A stretch of 64,000 nucleotides of DNA from Rapana venosa (Eukaryota; Mollusca; Gastropoda; Neogastropoda; Muricidae): NCBI GenBank assembly GCA_028751875.1, contig CM054134.1, forward strand, positions 39,922,308-39,986,307. Reading direction: 5' to 3'. Each line of letters opens with the position of its first letter. Position 1 is the first letter of the stretch. The notes under the pieces are model-generated. The model made no database searches, was not told the origin of the DNA, and saw only the letters and a list, made by a program, of their open reading frames with translations. Below are positions 32,262-43,864 of the stretch, piece by piece. A program made the position numbers and the translations under genes.

Positions 32262-34085
32262 ACCTCCTCATAGCGCAGTGGTTAGCGTCTTGATTTACGG
32301 ACTGGAAGGTTGCGAGTTTGGATCCCATGTGAGACATAAGCTTTTTTCCTGGATTCCAGTCGGCTCCTACCCAGAACGAGTTTGCTATGGGCTTATTGGG
32401 AAGACTAGGACCTCACAGTGGAGCTACATCCACTGTATAGATGCAATTTTGAGAGTGTTGCTCAAATTACCTGACCAACACTGCAGGTGTCTGCATCCCC
32501 GGGACCGTTGACGAGGGGTAATATTATGGTAAGAAACCTAAAGGTCATCTCTGTCAAGTAGTCTCAAATCACATACACTGCCATAGCAGCATAATGACAC
32601 CATTCGTCATCTCTGTCAAGTAGTCTCAAATCACATACACTGCCATAGCAGCATAATGACACCATTCGTCACCTCTGTCAAGTAGTCTTAAATCACATAC
32701 ACTGCCATAGCAGCATAATGACACCATTCGTCATCTCTGTCAAGTAGTCTCAAATCACATACACTGCCATAGCAGCATAATGACACCATTCGTCATCTCT
32801 GTCAAGTAGTCTCAAATCACATACACTGCCATAGCAGCATAATGACATCATTCGTCATCTCTGTCAAGTAGTCTCAAATCACATACACTGCCATAGCAGC
32901 ATAATGACACCATTCGTCATCCCTGTCAAGTAGTCTTAAATCACATACACTGCCATAGCAGCATAATGACACCATTCGTCATCTCTGTCAAGTAGTCTCA
33001 AATCACATACACTGCCATAGCAGCATAATGACATCATTCGTCATCTCTGTCAGAGTCTCAAAATCACATACACTGCCATAGCAGCATAATGACACCATTC
33101 GTCATCTCTGTCAAGTAGTCTCAAATCACATACACTGCCATAGCAGCATAATGACATCCTTCGTCATCCCTGTCAAGTAGTCTCAAATCACATACACTGC
33201 CATAGCAGCATAATGACATTATTCGTCATCTCTGTCAAGTAGTCTCAAATCACATACACTGCCATAGCAGCATAATGACATTATTCGTCATCCCTGTCAA
33301 GTAGTCTCAAAATCACATACACTGCCATAGCGGCATAATGACATCATTCGTCATCTCTGTCAAGTAGTCTCAAAATCCCATACACTGCCATAGCAGCATA
33401 ATGACATCATTCGTCATCCCTGTCAAGTAGTCTCAAATCACATCCATTGCCATAGCAGCATAATGACATCATTCGTCATCTCTGTTAAGTAGTCTCAAAT
33501 CACATACACTGCCATAGCAGCATAATGACACCATTCGTCATCCCTGTCAAGTAGTCTCAAATCACATCCATTGCCATAGCAGCATAATGACATCATTCTT
33601 CATCTCTGTTAAGTAGTCTCAAAATCCCATACACTGCCATAGCAGCATAATGACATCATTCGAATCGTTATTGATCATCATGCAGTAAAAGAAAATTGCA
33701 TCTAATTTGGTGGCTCGGTTGCTCTCGTCTCATGGTGACCTGAGTTTTGGTTTCCCCAGACACCCCTGTGCCTGTGGTGAGTTTGTGTCAAAGCTTTTGG
33801 GGTTGGAGATTCACGGGAGAAGGTTGTTGGAGGGACGTTGTGGTGGTCACCACACCCGATGGGCGTCTCACTCAGTCTGGCTCCGCAACTGAGTTATTAC
33901 TGCCGTCAGTAGGAGACTTAGTAGGTTGTGTCATGCGTATGTTAACTCGGAACAGGCACCACTGAACACCACCAAAGTGACCCAGCAGCAGTGCAGGGGA
34001 CCCTCTGGCTAGTGGCCATATGGCAGCCTGACACTGATGGGCTCCCTGTGGACTTTTGACCCCGGTGATTGTTTCGATAACTTTT
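32262..34085 (+). mobile_element. Composite tRNA-derived SINE, copy 3, with internal satellite
   Basis: The tRNA-like head has a perfect A box TAGCGCAGTGG and the B-box-like GTTTGGATCCC. The body follows (GGCTCCTACCCAGAACGAG, TGCAGGTGTCTGCATCCC), then the internal 62-bp array (32544-33661), then GATCATCATGCAGTAA, CTCGTCTCATGGTGACC, TGTGCCTGTGGTGAGTTTGT, AAAGTGACCCAGCAGC and a distal end near 34085. Without the array it would be about 700 bp, long for a SINE. It is the most complete copy in the window and lies 0.8 kb upstream of GPCR-2. Confidence 0.85.
32544..33661. repeat. 62-bp satellite, 18 copies
   Basis: Monomer begins GTCATCTCTGTCAAGTAGTC and includes ACTGCCATAGCAGCATAATG. Copies are nearly identical; variants are C/T changes at TCTCTG/TCCCTG, ACACCATT/ACATCATT and rare one-base indels. 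The monomer corresponds to a segment present once in the other three copies of the same SINE. Confidence 0.97.
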
Positions 34086-34896
34086 AAACTTTGATGCCTT
34101 TTCTTTATTACTCCCATGATCCCCCCCCCCCCCCCCCCCCCTTCTAACTGAGCACAGGAAGCATTTCTTTACATTAATCCATATAATTTCAGCATGAACC
34201 CAGGCTTTCTTCTGATTAAACAAGCATTGTTATAGAATAAACATGTCTTTCGTTTAAGTTACTCAGGCAGTATTCCTTCCTTTTAATCAAACCCCGAAAT
34301 TAATATTCTTACAGCCTGTTTCCGCGCTGTCTCTGAGTACACTTACACTCAACTCCTTTAGTTAAATCAAACTCCAAAATAAACTCATCAGCATTACTTC
34401 CTAAAGACAGGGATACATAGAGACTGGGGCACATAGAACTCTTCGCAAATATCTGCGATTCTGGGAGACGAAGACGTAGTTACAAAATTTGGAACATATA
34501 GATCTAGACAGGGGTCACATGGTAGATAACACAATCGATTGATGGGCGCCTAGTTGATCTAATAGTGTTACTTAGCTTTTCAGTGGAACTGTTATACTTC
34601 GCCATGTTTTGGGGGGTTTTTGGTGTTTTTTTACTGACTCGGCCGTGTCAATCATCATCATCGGTTTTCATATTCAAACAAGAGATGCATATTGAAGTGT
34701 AGGATGGTGGACAAAAGATCAAGTGTTCAACAACAACAAAAAAGAAAGAAAGAAAAAGAAATAACAAAAACTAAGAACACTGTTACTTCATCATTGGATG
34801 ACGGGTTTTGTTTCAGTGACGTAAACAACATACTTAAAGGAATCTTGAGGACGACAAAGGAAGTCAGCTTCTTTTAAAAAAGGAAAAGAGGGGAAA
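34086..34896. other. 5' flank of GPCR-2
   Basis: C run of about 22 bp near 34121-34142, then A/T-rich unique sequence. No confident promoter element identified. Confidence 0.45.
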
Positions 34897-36147
34897 ATGG
34901 TTTCATCAATTGTTGTCTCTCAAGTTATGATAGGAAGTTTCACAATAATATCAAACAGCTTGGTACTTTCGGCTATAGTACGAAATCGACGGCTAAGAGC
35001 AGTAGCCCACATGATCTACATTCTTTCGTTGGCTAGCTCCGACATTGCTGTCGGTATAGTCACTATAATGGCTGGACTGAACAACGACGACAACATCGGT
35101 GAATGGTATGACGCAAATAATGGAATGTGTGTAATTACGTTCTTCCTCTTTTTCTTTTCAGCTGCTAGTTCCAATTTCAACATGGTTCTCATTGCTCTGG
35201 ACCAAGCAACGTTTATTACCGAACCGTTTATGTACTATCAGAAGATCACTTTAACCATAGTTGGACGAAGGATTGCTTTTGTTTGGATAATGGCTTTTGT
35301 CTGGAGCACTCTTCCCGCCTTCGATAACTTGACTTACTCAGTTGACACAGAGTGTTCTCTTCGAGCCAAGGTAGCTGTATGGTACAGAGCTTACGCCAAT
35401 ATATTTGTACTTTTCACTGGAACTATGACCATAGGCGTGGTGTATTTTACTGTTACTAGGATAGCTTTACATCATAAAAAAAGTATCCAGAAAATGTACA
35501 GCAGTGAGCGCAAAACCTTAAGTGCCTCTAGCGGAGTTGGGCTAGAAACGGCGATCGCCACTATTCGCATGTTAAAATCCAGTTTGAAAACACTCAGATT
35601 GTTTTTAGTTGTCTTTTCCCTGCAATTCATTTGCTGGTTTCCATACTATGTGGTTGAATTTTCTTCAGCATTTATACAGATACAGAAATCCATTTACGAG
35701 CTGTCTTTAGAGTTTGCTTTTCTCAAGTCCAGTGTAAACGTGTTTGTGTATTTTTTGTACAACAAAAACATGCGCAAGGCACTGGTCGATTTGATGTGTT
35801 CTTGCCTCTCACATTTTAAACACTCCAGATATCTTTTACCTCGCGGGATGGAAGACCTGATGCGTGTTGAGAGGCGTGCTGCTGTATCTACTCTTTGTGT
35901 TGCGCCTCTTCCTCATCGGCCACTGGATTCACCAGGGGCTATTCAGGCCGTAACAAGGTACAGTGTTTCTCTAAACGATTTGTCAAATGTAAAGGCGACT
36001 CGTCGACGAACTGTATCAGATCCACTTCCCTTTACAATTCAAGCAGTAGACACAGAAAGCCATCTAACAGGCCCTGGCAACCTAAATGCTTCTAGTGTTT
36101 ATCTTCAAAGTGAAATGACATCAAATGAGATGCCCTGTTGTGACTGA
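34897..36147 (+). CDS. GPCR-2, divergent rhodopsin-like receptor
   Basis: Single-exon class A GPCR, 416 residues; ligand unknown. The start ATG has a favourable context (A at -3, G at +4) and a very short extracellular N-terminus. N20 in TM1, ASSD in TM2 (D49), C78 and C153 as the TM3-ECL2 disulfide pair, NLT glycosylation site at N144, CWFPY in TM6 (246-250) and N281-VFV-Y285 in TM7 in place of NPxxY. At the end of TM3 the DRY position reads DQA (102-104): the arginine that contacts G protein is missing. It shares with GPCR-1 SNFNMVLIALD versus SMFNMVLIAVD, SSLKTLRLF versus SNLKTLKLF, ICWFPYYVVEFSSAF versus ICWVPYYFIEFSSDF, and VYFLYNKNMRKA versus VYPLYNKKFRRA, so the two are paralogues. An AATAAA lies near 36455, about 300 bp after the stop. 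Confidence 0.92.
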   Translation: MVSSIVVSQVMIGSFTIISNSLVLSAIVRNRRLRAVAHMIYILSLASSDIAVGIVTIMAGLNNDDNIGEWYDANNGMCVITFFLFFFSAASSNFNMVLIALDQATFITEPFMYYQKITLTIVGRRIAFVWIMAFVWSTLPAFDNLTYSVDTECSLRAKVAVWYRAYANIFVLFTGTMTIGVVYFTVTRIALHHKKSIQKMYSSERKTLSASSGVGLETAIATIRMLKSSLKTLRLFLVVFSLQFICWFPYYVVEFSSAFIQIQKSIYELSLEFAFLKSSVNVFVYFLYNKNMRKALVDLMCSCLSHFKHSRYLLPRGMEDLMRVERRAAVSTLCVAPLPHRPLDSPGAIQAVTRYSVSLNDLSNVKATRRRTVSDPLPFTIQAVDTESHLTGPGNLNASSVYLQSEMTSNEMPCCD

Positions 36148-37450
36148 TCTCAAGCAACCTTCAGCTGCATCTACATGAGGAAACAAGCAAGACCTGTAAA
36201 AAAAACATTTTCAAAGATGAGTACAAGACAAGCATGCCTCAGCGTGCTGATGACATCTAACAATATTTTCTTTTATCCATCGTTCGTTTTGACAAATTGA
36301 ACGTTACCAGTGCCATCTTAGAAGCTGAAGCTCATTTACAGCATTGGATAGTTCATCTCAGTAGTATGCTGATCAGACAGCTTGTTTCATTGTGACAAAC
36401 CTAGCTTCTTAAAAGTGTGTATTTACCCAGGAAGAATACCTGATACTTTTCTCCAATAAACACCCCCCCCCCCCCCATGCCCAGGAAATGCTGGATGTTG
36501 AGAAGGAATGTTCACATTGTGATGGCGTTTACTCAGTTTTATTGTGATGGAACTTACTCAGTTTTATTGCGATGGATCTCCCTCAGTCTTAGACTCTGTA
36601 TAAATCAGTACACCCAACCTTGGCAAACGCGCAGCTATCTTGAAGAACTTATTCCAGGACCCCCCCCCCCCCCCCCTCCCCCCTCACCCAAACACTCCAG
36701 CTTTACAAAAGGAGGTATCATTCAAGACTTTCCGTTTTGACATGGCAGACATCCCTTTATGTTGTCGGTGCGGACCATTCCCTCTTCGTCTCCACACTTA
36801 CGTGCTTGTTAGGCAAAATGCGATGACTTGTCCTTTTTCTTCACCCATAAGCAGGGAAACGAATACCCACTTGCTGCACGCCAACCCCCCCCCCCCCCCC
36901 CCCTCCCCCCCCCCCCACCCCCCCCCCCCCCCCCCCCCCACCCCCCCCCCCCCACCCAACCAACATCCACCACTACCAAAAAAAATCCACATCAGTCTCA
37001 GAAGTTGTTGATATTTACTCTGACATTGTAGGCTCCTGTTCCTGGTGTGTTGTCAGTCCTGTGCAGCTGTGTTCATACAACGCTAACGTCCGTGGCTGTG
37101 GACCATTTCCTCATCGAGCTCATTCTATCAGTGCACAACAGCTGCCTGCAGAACGAAAGGCTCAAGGTTTTTGTTGTCACCGGTCAATTTGCTTTTGGAC
37201 TGCTGTCATATATAGAAATGTTAGTGAATATACGAGATCAGCAAGAACATTACATAACATAAAACTGACCTAGAACCTCTGGTATTGTTCCTGTGTTTGG
37301 GTTTTTAACCATTTTTTCCCCTGTCAACATCCTTTCAATCATCAGTCATTTTCTGAAAATGCTTCATGGCTTAGATTCCTCTGTTACTCTTCATATATAT
37401 GCTCCACCTTTCTCCTCTACTTTTTCTATCCTCCTGCACATGCACGCACG
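36148..37450. other. 3' flank of GPCR-2 with poly(C) tracts
   Basis: AATAAA at about 36455, C runs at 36463-36477 and 36660-36676, and a roughly 70-bp C-rich tract at 36885-36955. No second gene recognised. Confidence 0.55.
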
Positions 37451-37464
37451 AGTACATCCACACA

Positions 37465-37547
<83 letters not shown>
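37451..37547. repeat. (CA)n microsatellite
   Basis: Nearly perfect CA repeats with one CCA interruption. Confidence 0.97.
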
Positions 37548-37548
<1 letters not shown>

Positions 37549-37689
37549 GTGCACACATGGATGTGCATGTACACAGGTTGGCAGACAAGCGCATTATATA
37601 TCAAAATCATACTGTAAGATGTTTGCGTAAAAATGTTTGATCTCTTTTTGCATGAATTTCACATTTTTCTGAAGTCAACACATGTTCTT

Positions 37690-38327
37690 AACTAACATAC
37701 ACAGACCACCACCTACTAAGCCTCCTACTGACGACAGTAAGAGGCCAGTCACGGAGTCTGAGTGAGACGGCTACCTGGGTCCAATCACCTCCAACGACCT
37801 ACTCCCGTGAACTGCCAATCTCGAAGACTTTGACACAAGCTCACCGCAGGCACTAAAATGTATGGAGAAACCAAAACTGAGGTCACCGTGAGACCACAGT
37901 AACTGGGGCCACCTAAACAGAGACATTTTTTGTTTATTACATGATGATCAAAGATGATGAGGATGATGTCATGATGCTGCTATAAAGTGCATGCGCTGTA
38001 AAAACTACTTGACAGGGTAGAATTCTACGCTTCCTATCATAATGTAATCCAGAGTCAACTGGCCCGGGAGACACAGATAGATACAGAGCTGATCAGGTGA
38101 TTTGAGCAACGCGCAAATTTAATAATAATAATAATAATAAATGGAATTTATATAGTGCTATATCTTGCAAAGACAAATCAAAGCGCATGCATTCAACCTA
38201 ATCTTACACAGTCAAAGGACCACTAACAAATAATCAATAGTTTAAACAAACAGATATTACAAACATGGTACGCTGCAGACCAAATCTATGACATAAAATT
38301 GCAATAGTCAAATGTTTTTTTAAACGA

Positions 38328-38415
<88 letters not shown>

Positions 38416-39285
38416 GTCATATGCTTTAGCAGGGTGATAGGACATGGGTTAGTGAAGGTGGGATAGTTCTGATATGAAACAGGAGGGGGGAAATCTTAGG
38501 TTTGAAATAAATATGTCTTGAGGCTGGATTTAAAAGTGTCATAGCTAGGCTTCTGGCGAAGAGGGAGAGGGAGCTCATTCCAGGTCGATGGACCCGAAAT
38601 AAAGAAAGAGCGGCGGCTAACTGTGGATTGGTTGAATCTAGGTATTCGTAGGCACAAGGTATCTGCAGCAGAGCGGAGGGAACGTGAAGGAGTGTACAGA
38701 TGAAGACATTCACAGAGGTAGGAGGGTGCAGTTTTGTGGAGACATTTGTAACAGAGGGTACTGATCTTATAATCTACTCTCTGTGGCACAGGCAGCCAGT
38801 GGAGAGATCGCGAGAGAGGGGTAATGTGCTCCGATTTTTTCTTTCTGAGAACTCGTCGAGCTGCGGAGTTTTGTATACGTTGAAGGGAGTGGATAGATGA
38901 TGCTGGCAGACCAGCCAGAAGAGAATTGCAATAGTCCAGACGTGAAAGAATGAGAGAAGCGACAAGTTTGGATGTTGCATCGGTGGACAGGTACTTTCGA
39001 ATGGCACTAATACACCGTAATTGATAGTAGCATGACTGACAGGTCTGGGTGATTAATTTTTGCATAGAGAGTGTGTTGTCAATAACAACACCTAGATACT
39101 TCACAGCAAATTTGCATTAGTAAAGTGGACAAAGCTCGACTGTGTGGTTCCAGCCTTCCAAATGAACCCACAACACACTGGGTAGAAGATGAAATAATCC
39201 CTCTAACTCTTAAGGGATTGAAACCCGCGACCTTCCAGTCAGTAACCCACGATGCCAACCACCGTGCCATTGCGACTTGTCTTAG
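37690..39285 (-). mobile_element. Composite tRNA-derived SINE, copy 4 (interrupted by LINE)
   Basis: The distal block (37690-37910) carries GAGGTCACCGTGAGACC and AGCTCACCGCAGGCAC. Then come ATTACATGATGATCAAAG, GCTGCTATAAAGTGCATGC and CAACTGGCCCGGGAGACACA (to 38120). After the LINE insertion it resumes (39106-39285) with GCTCGACTGTGTGGTTCC, AAACCCGCGACCTTCCAGTC and the inverse tRNA-like head. The 62-bp satellite is absent. Confidence 0.8.
38121..39105 (-). mobile_element. CR1/Jockey-like LINE, copy b, with 8-bp TSD
   Basis: The minus-strand frame 39104-38496 encodes about 200 residues of the LINE C-terminus with few lesions: KYLGVVIDNTLSMQKLITQT, SLILSRLDYCNSLLAGLPAS, LHWLPVPQRVDYKISTLCYK and FFISGPSTWNELPLPLRQKP. 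The 3' tail carries TAGTGCTATATCTTGC (inverse orientation) and (AAT)n. (CA)n of about 80 bp (38331-38411) sits in the 3' untranslated region. The flanking GCAAATTT at 38113-38120 and 39106-39113 is a target-site duplication. This is the least damaged copy of this family here. Confidence 0.92.
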
Positions 39286-39408
39286 TAGTAGTGCTAAGTA
39301 GTAGATCAGTATTTCACTGCACACACGCATCAAATTAATACCCTTCTCTCTTTCCATGTGCCTAGTATTACTTAGAATGAGCTGAGGTAAAATCGAAGAC
39401 TACAGCAA

Positions 39409-39416
39409 CACACACA

Positions 39417-39447
<31 letters not shown>

Positions 39448-39465
39448 GCGCGCGCACACACACAC
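39409..39465. repeat. (CA)n-(CG)n-(CA)n, Z-DNA-prone
   Basis: CA repeats flank about 24 bp of pure CG alternation (39433-39456). Confidence 0.95.
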
Positions 39466-39769
39466 TTTTTAAATATAATATAATATAATATAATACCTCT
39501 AGTGATATTAGAAATCATTTTCTTCGTGTCTTGATTATTCTGTTTCTGTGGCACTAAAGGAATATATTATATTTTAAAAGGGCTACTTGAAGAGCATGAG
39601 CGCATAATATGAGCACACGTTCGTGTGGGTGGAAGAGAAGAGGAGAAATGTCATTGCAGGCAATATTGTCAGTACTAACGACAATGAATGCCTAGTATTT
39701 TCTAATGTTTTGTTCCTGTACCTTTTAACCCCCTAAAGTATAAGCAAATGCACTGCTTATTCAATGTAA

Positions 39770-40060
39770 AGGAGTCCCATAACCTATAAGGTCGTAGGGG
39801 AGCGAGGCGTCAGAGACCTCAACTTCTCTAGGGCCAGCATATTGAGGGCGGCGCCCATCTCCTCTCCCTCGCTGCTTTACCTTCCCTGACCCTAAAGAGG
39901 GCAGGTACCCATTTACAGCTGGGTGAACTGGGGGAACTGTCCTGAAGCCAAGGCGCGCAAACGGTCACCCATCCAACTGGTAACCACGCTCGACGCGGCT
40001 TAACTTGGCTGGGGGAAAGCGAGTGCTTTGTAATTCAATGTACCATCTGAAAATAAAAGT
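39770..40060 (-). mobile_element. SINE-4, copy 1
   Basis: Minus-strand element sharing GTTATGGGAC, CTCGCTCCCCTACGACC, GGGCGCCGCCCTCAATATGC, AGCTGTAAATGGGTACCTG and TTGGATGGGTGACCG with 41846-42116. Its tRNA-like end is degenerate in this copy. Confidence 0.8.
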
Positions 40061-40082
40061 TTGACTTTGACTAAAGTTTGAC

Positions 40083-40089
40083 ACACACA

Positions 40090-40153
<64 letters not shown>
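40083..40153. repeat. (GCAC)n-(CA)n microsatellite
   Basis: CGCA tetramer run followed by CA repeats. Confidence 0.96.
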
Positions 40154-40154
<1 letters not shown>

Positions 40155-40508
40155 TCAAACAAGGAAAGATGACATAAGTTGATAATTATGTTTTGTTTAG
40201 TGAGTGGTCTACTGCATTGTATTCATACACTGTGTGTGTGTGTGTGATTTTTGTTATTTGATGTTATTTTGGAATTTTTGAACAATTATCAATCATAGCT
40301 TTCAGTGCTTTTTTCTGCATAATGATTCCTGTCAATCATGTGCCTGTCAGTGTTGTAATTACCCTTCATGGGATGGTTTAAGGTCTTTTTTCTTTGACAC
40401 ACAGACATACACATACACGCTCTCGTGCACCCACATTCACACACACACACAAAACACACGTACGCACACGTCTAAAATCACTAAATGTGAATAGACGTTA
40501 AACTGAAG

Positions 40509-40716
<208 letters not shown>

Positions 40717-40894
40717 AACTCCACAAAGAGCTCAAAACTACCCCAGAAGATTGTATTAAACTAATTTGAATAAACTTGGAAACTTCATACTAGAAAATGG
40801 ATTATCTCTTTTAACAGAAAAGATAATGATGATGTTACTTATTTCAGGAAATGTTCCAGACTTCCAATGTTAAATTACAATGAAAAAGAAACGA

Positions 40895-41375
40895 GTATCA
40901 CCACCACCCTGCACCTATCCTGTAGTTTAGTAGACCATTGGAGAACCACTGATGATTTTGCAACCAGCTTCCCTCACTCCTCGTGGTTTTTAGGTTTCCA
41001 TAGAATGTCGTTCCACAGCAGGCCAGGCCACTCTATGGCGTTGTCTTCCCATCGTTTTCTCTGCTTACCTCTTAGTCCTCTTCCATGTACTCTTCTCTGT
41101 AGGAAAGTCTTGGCCAGTTCAGATTTACGTGTGACGTGTCTGTACTACTTTAGTTTGTGTTTAGCACTGAAGTCAGGACCTAACTCTTCATATGGTTCAA
41201 TGGCGTTTTGAATTCTGGTGTTTAGTTCCTCGTAAGTTCTATGAGCTCTGTAAGAGATATTAAGAAGTTTGTGAAAGCATCTTATCTCCATTGCCTGTAT
41301 CCTTCTTTCATTTTCTGCTGTTATGGCCCACGCTTCACATGCATACAAAAATATGGACATGACCTGGGAACGCAT
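40895..41375 (-). mobile_element. LINE ORF2 C-terminal remnant B
   Basis: Minus-strand readings include MSIFLYACEAWAITAENERR, IRCFHKLLNISYRAH and YEELNTRIQNAIEPYEELGP, then a frame-shifted GLRGKQRKRWEDN-like stretch. These are C-terminal signatures of a non-LTR element family common in molluscs (RTE-like by appearance). It ends at GACAGGATAGGTGCAGGG-like sequence. It lies directly beside remnant A in the same orientation. Confidence 0.75.
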
Positions 41376-41845
41376 CTCTCACCTCACCTCACCTATCCCG
41401 TAGTCCCTTGGTCCGTCGGGGCACTAATGAAGATTTTGCAACCAGCTTCCTCCACTTCCCGCGGTCCTCTGCTTTCCGTAGCAATTCGTTCCACTCCAGG
41501 CCAGTCCACTCTCTGATGTTGTCTTCCCATCGTTTTCTCTGTCTGCCTCTTCGTCTCCCTCCTTGTACTGTTCGATGTCGTTGACAAAACATAAGTTTGT
41601 AATTGTTCTGCCTCCAATGCTTACTGCTCCCTCATGGGTTTCAAGTGTGTCAGCCATTATTCTCTCTAAGAAGATATTGGAGACAGCATGCATCCTTGTC
41701 ATACTCTAATGGCGGCTTGAAATTATTCTCCTATGTTTGTCAAGGTAGACGGCACTGGTTGCCTTGTTATAGAGGCATTCTGTGGTTCTGATCAGTGTAG
41801 CATTGACGTTATGCAGCCTCATGGTTGCCTACAAAGCTGTATAAA

Positions 41846-42116
41846 GGTAAAGGTGTCCCATAACCTATTCGGTCGTAGGGGAGCGAGGCGTCAGAGACCT
41901 CACTTCTCAAGGGGCTAGCATATTGAGGGCGGCGCCCATCTCCTCTCCCTCGCTGCTTTACCTTCCCTGACCCTAAAGAGGACAGGTACCCATTTACAGC
42001 TGGGTGAACTGGGGTACTGTACTGAAGCCAAGGCGCGCCAACGATCACCCATCCAAGTGGTAATCACGCTCGACGCTGAGTGCTCTGACCACTGAGCTAT
42101 CCCGTCCCATTTGTAT
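41846..42116 (-). mobile_element. SINE-4, copy 2
   Basis: On the minus strand the head has a perfect A box TAGCTCAGTGG (GGGATAGCTCAGTGGTCAGA) but no clear B box downstream. Instead ACTTGGATGGGTGATCG follows, resembling the 5S rRNA segment around box C. The body contains CAGCTGTAAATGGGTACCTG, TAGGGTCAGGGAAGG and TGGGCGCCGCCCTCAATATG, and ends with GGTTATGGGACACC. It is inserted in LINE remnant A. Confidence 0.82.
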
Positions 42117-42279
42117 GCCAAACTCTATTGAACACCTTTAAGTCCATAAAGATGTGGTCTAGATCTTGCTGGCGTTGTAAGTACTGGCAGTGTACTCCAA
42201 GGTTGAAAATGTGCTCAGTTGTGCTCTGTTCTGCTCTGAAATCTGTCTTTTCTTCTTTGTTGATAATAATAATAAGAAG

Positions 42280-43205
42280 AAGAAGAAGAAGAAATGGAAT
42301 TTTTATAGCCCTATATCTTTTAAAAAAATACCCACCCCAAATCAAAGCGCTTGCATTCAACACATTCTTTCACATACAACCAATAACAATTAACAATATT
42401 AACAAGTTCAAATGTACATACACAAGTGCACGCGCACGTGCGCCCGAGCGCGCACACACACACACACTTACACACATACTCACACACAGGCACAAAGGTT
42501 GTACACTTTGGTAGGGTGAAGGAGATTTGGGCTGTTGAAGACAAGGGCTGATATGAGATGAAGCAGGAGGGGAAAGTCTTAGGTTTGAAATAGGTATGTC
42601 TTGAGGTTGGATTTAAAATTGTCGTAAGTAGTCTTTTGGCGAAGGGAGAGAGGAAGGTCATTCCAGATCACCGGACCAGAAACAAAAAGAGCCACGGCCA
42701 CGGTGGATTGATTGAATCTCGGTATTATAAGCACAAGGTATTTGCAGCAGAGCGGAGGGATCGAGGAGTGTACAGGTGAAGACATTCAGGTAGGAGGGAG
42801 CTGTTTTGTGGGGACACTTGTAACAGAGGGTACTGATCTTAAAGTTTACTTTCTGTTGTACAGGCAGCCAGTGGAGAGATTGCAAGAGAGGAGTAATGTG
42901 TTCAGATTTTTTTTTCTGAGGCCTTGTCGAGCTGCAGAATTTTGTATACGTTGAAGGGAGGGGATTGATGATGCTGGAAGACCAGCCAAAAGAGAATTGC
43001 AATAGTCCAGAGGTAAAAGAATGAGGGACGTGACTAGTTTGGATGTTGGATCAGTGGAAAGGTATTTTCGAATGGCATTAATACGCCGTAATTGATAGTA
43101 GCATGACTGGCAGGTCTGGGTGATGAATTTTTGCATGGAGAGAGTGTTCATAATGACCCCAAGATACTTCACAGCAGTGGATAGAGGAACTGACCTATTG
43201 CTGAA
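42280..43205 (-). mobile_element. CR1/Jockey-like LINE, copy c
   Basis: Minus-strand frames include KYLGVIMNTLSMQKFITQTC, SLILLPLDYCNSLLAGLPAS and LHWLPVQQKVNFKISTLCYK, with frameshifts between them and a two-residue loss at the IMDN position. The 3' tail has AGGGCTATAAAAATTCC and a (TTC)n(TTA)n end. The 3' untranslated part carries a mixed GC/CA alternation (42420-42490) where other copies have (CA)n. It is inserted in LINE remnant A. Confidence 0.88.
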
Positions 43206-43864
43206 TTCTCCTCAGTTTGTCGCTACAGTCTGTTCAGGAGCATTCTTTGCGTGACTTTACTTGGATGACTGATCAGGCTGATGGCACGGTAGTTTTGTCA
43301 TAGTGGTAAGATGCCTTTCCTCAGGAGAGTGATAATCAGGAACTGTGTCCAAGGTGATGGTCATTCGCCTGTCCCCAGATCTTGGACCAGCTCTGCTGAA
43401 ATGTGGTCCACTCCTGCTGACGTCCCTTTCTTCAGTGATTTTACTGCACTGTCCACTTCTTCCCGTAGGATGGGGTAGGTGTCGTTGTTGGTTAGTGAAG
43501 GGACATCACACACCTTGGGATCTCCCATTGCTGTGTGTATATACAATTCAGACCAGTACTCTGTCCACCTTTTCACAATATCTTGTTCTCTTGAGAGACA
43601 TGTCTCCGCTTTGTCTTGGATGGTAGTGGTTTTCCCATGTTTCGAGCTTGCCAAAATCAATCAAAAAGGTTTAGAACATGTTCCAGATTTCAAATATTGA
43701 AGCACTGTAAAAGAGAACAATGGATCCTGTCTACAATACGCCAAGAATAGAATCAATATGTCCAAGCCAAGGTTCCTCAAATAGAGCTCGGAGGTTCACC
43801 AATGGTGAGATTTTTATGTCTGTGACCCTGTTCTTGCCCACCATTAAGGTAGCCACATTACGAC

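Larger units (their letters stand above)
41378..43665 (-). mobile_element. LINE remnant A, interrupted by two later elements
   Basis: Minus-strand pieces in order: 43660-43361 (VKRWTEYWSELYIHTAMGDP, REEVDSAVKSLKKGTSAGVD), degraded sequence to 43206, then after the LINE copy c insertion TDFRAEQSTTEHIFNLGVHC and QQDLDHIFMDLKVFNRVWHT (42250-42120). After the SINE-4 insertion come RMHAVSNIFLERIMADTLET and ITNLCFVNDI (41700-41590), then abruptly the C-terminal GGRRRGRQRKRWEDNIREWT. The catalytic ADD reads VND, and several hundred bases between palm and C-terminus are deleted, so the copy is dead. Confidence 0.82.

Noticed and set aside
32544..33661. Second CRISPR-like direct repeat array
   Set aside because: The 62-bp monomers have no spacers and derive from a SINE segment.
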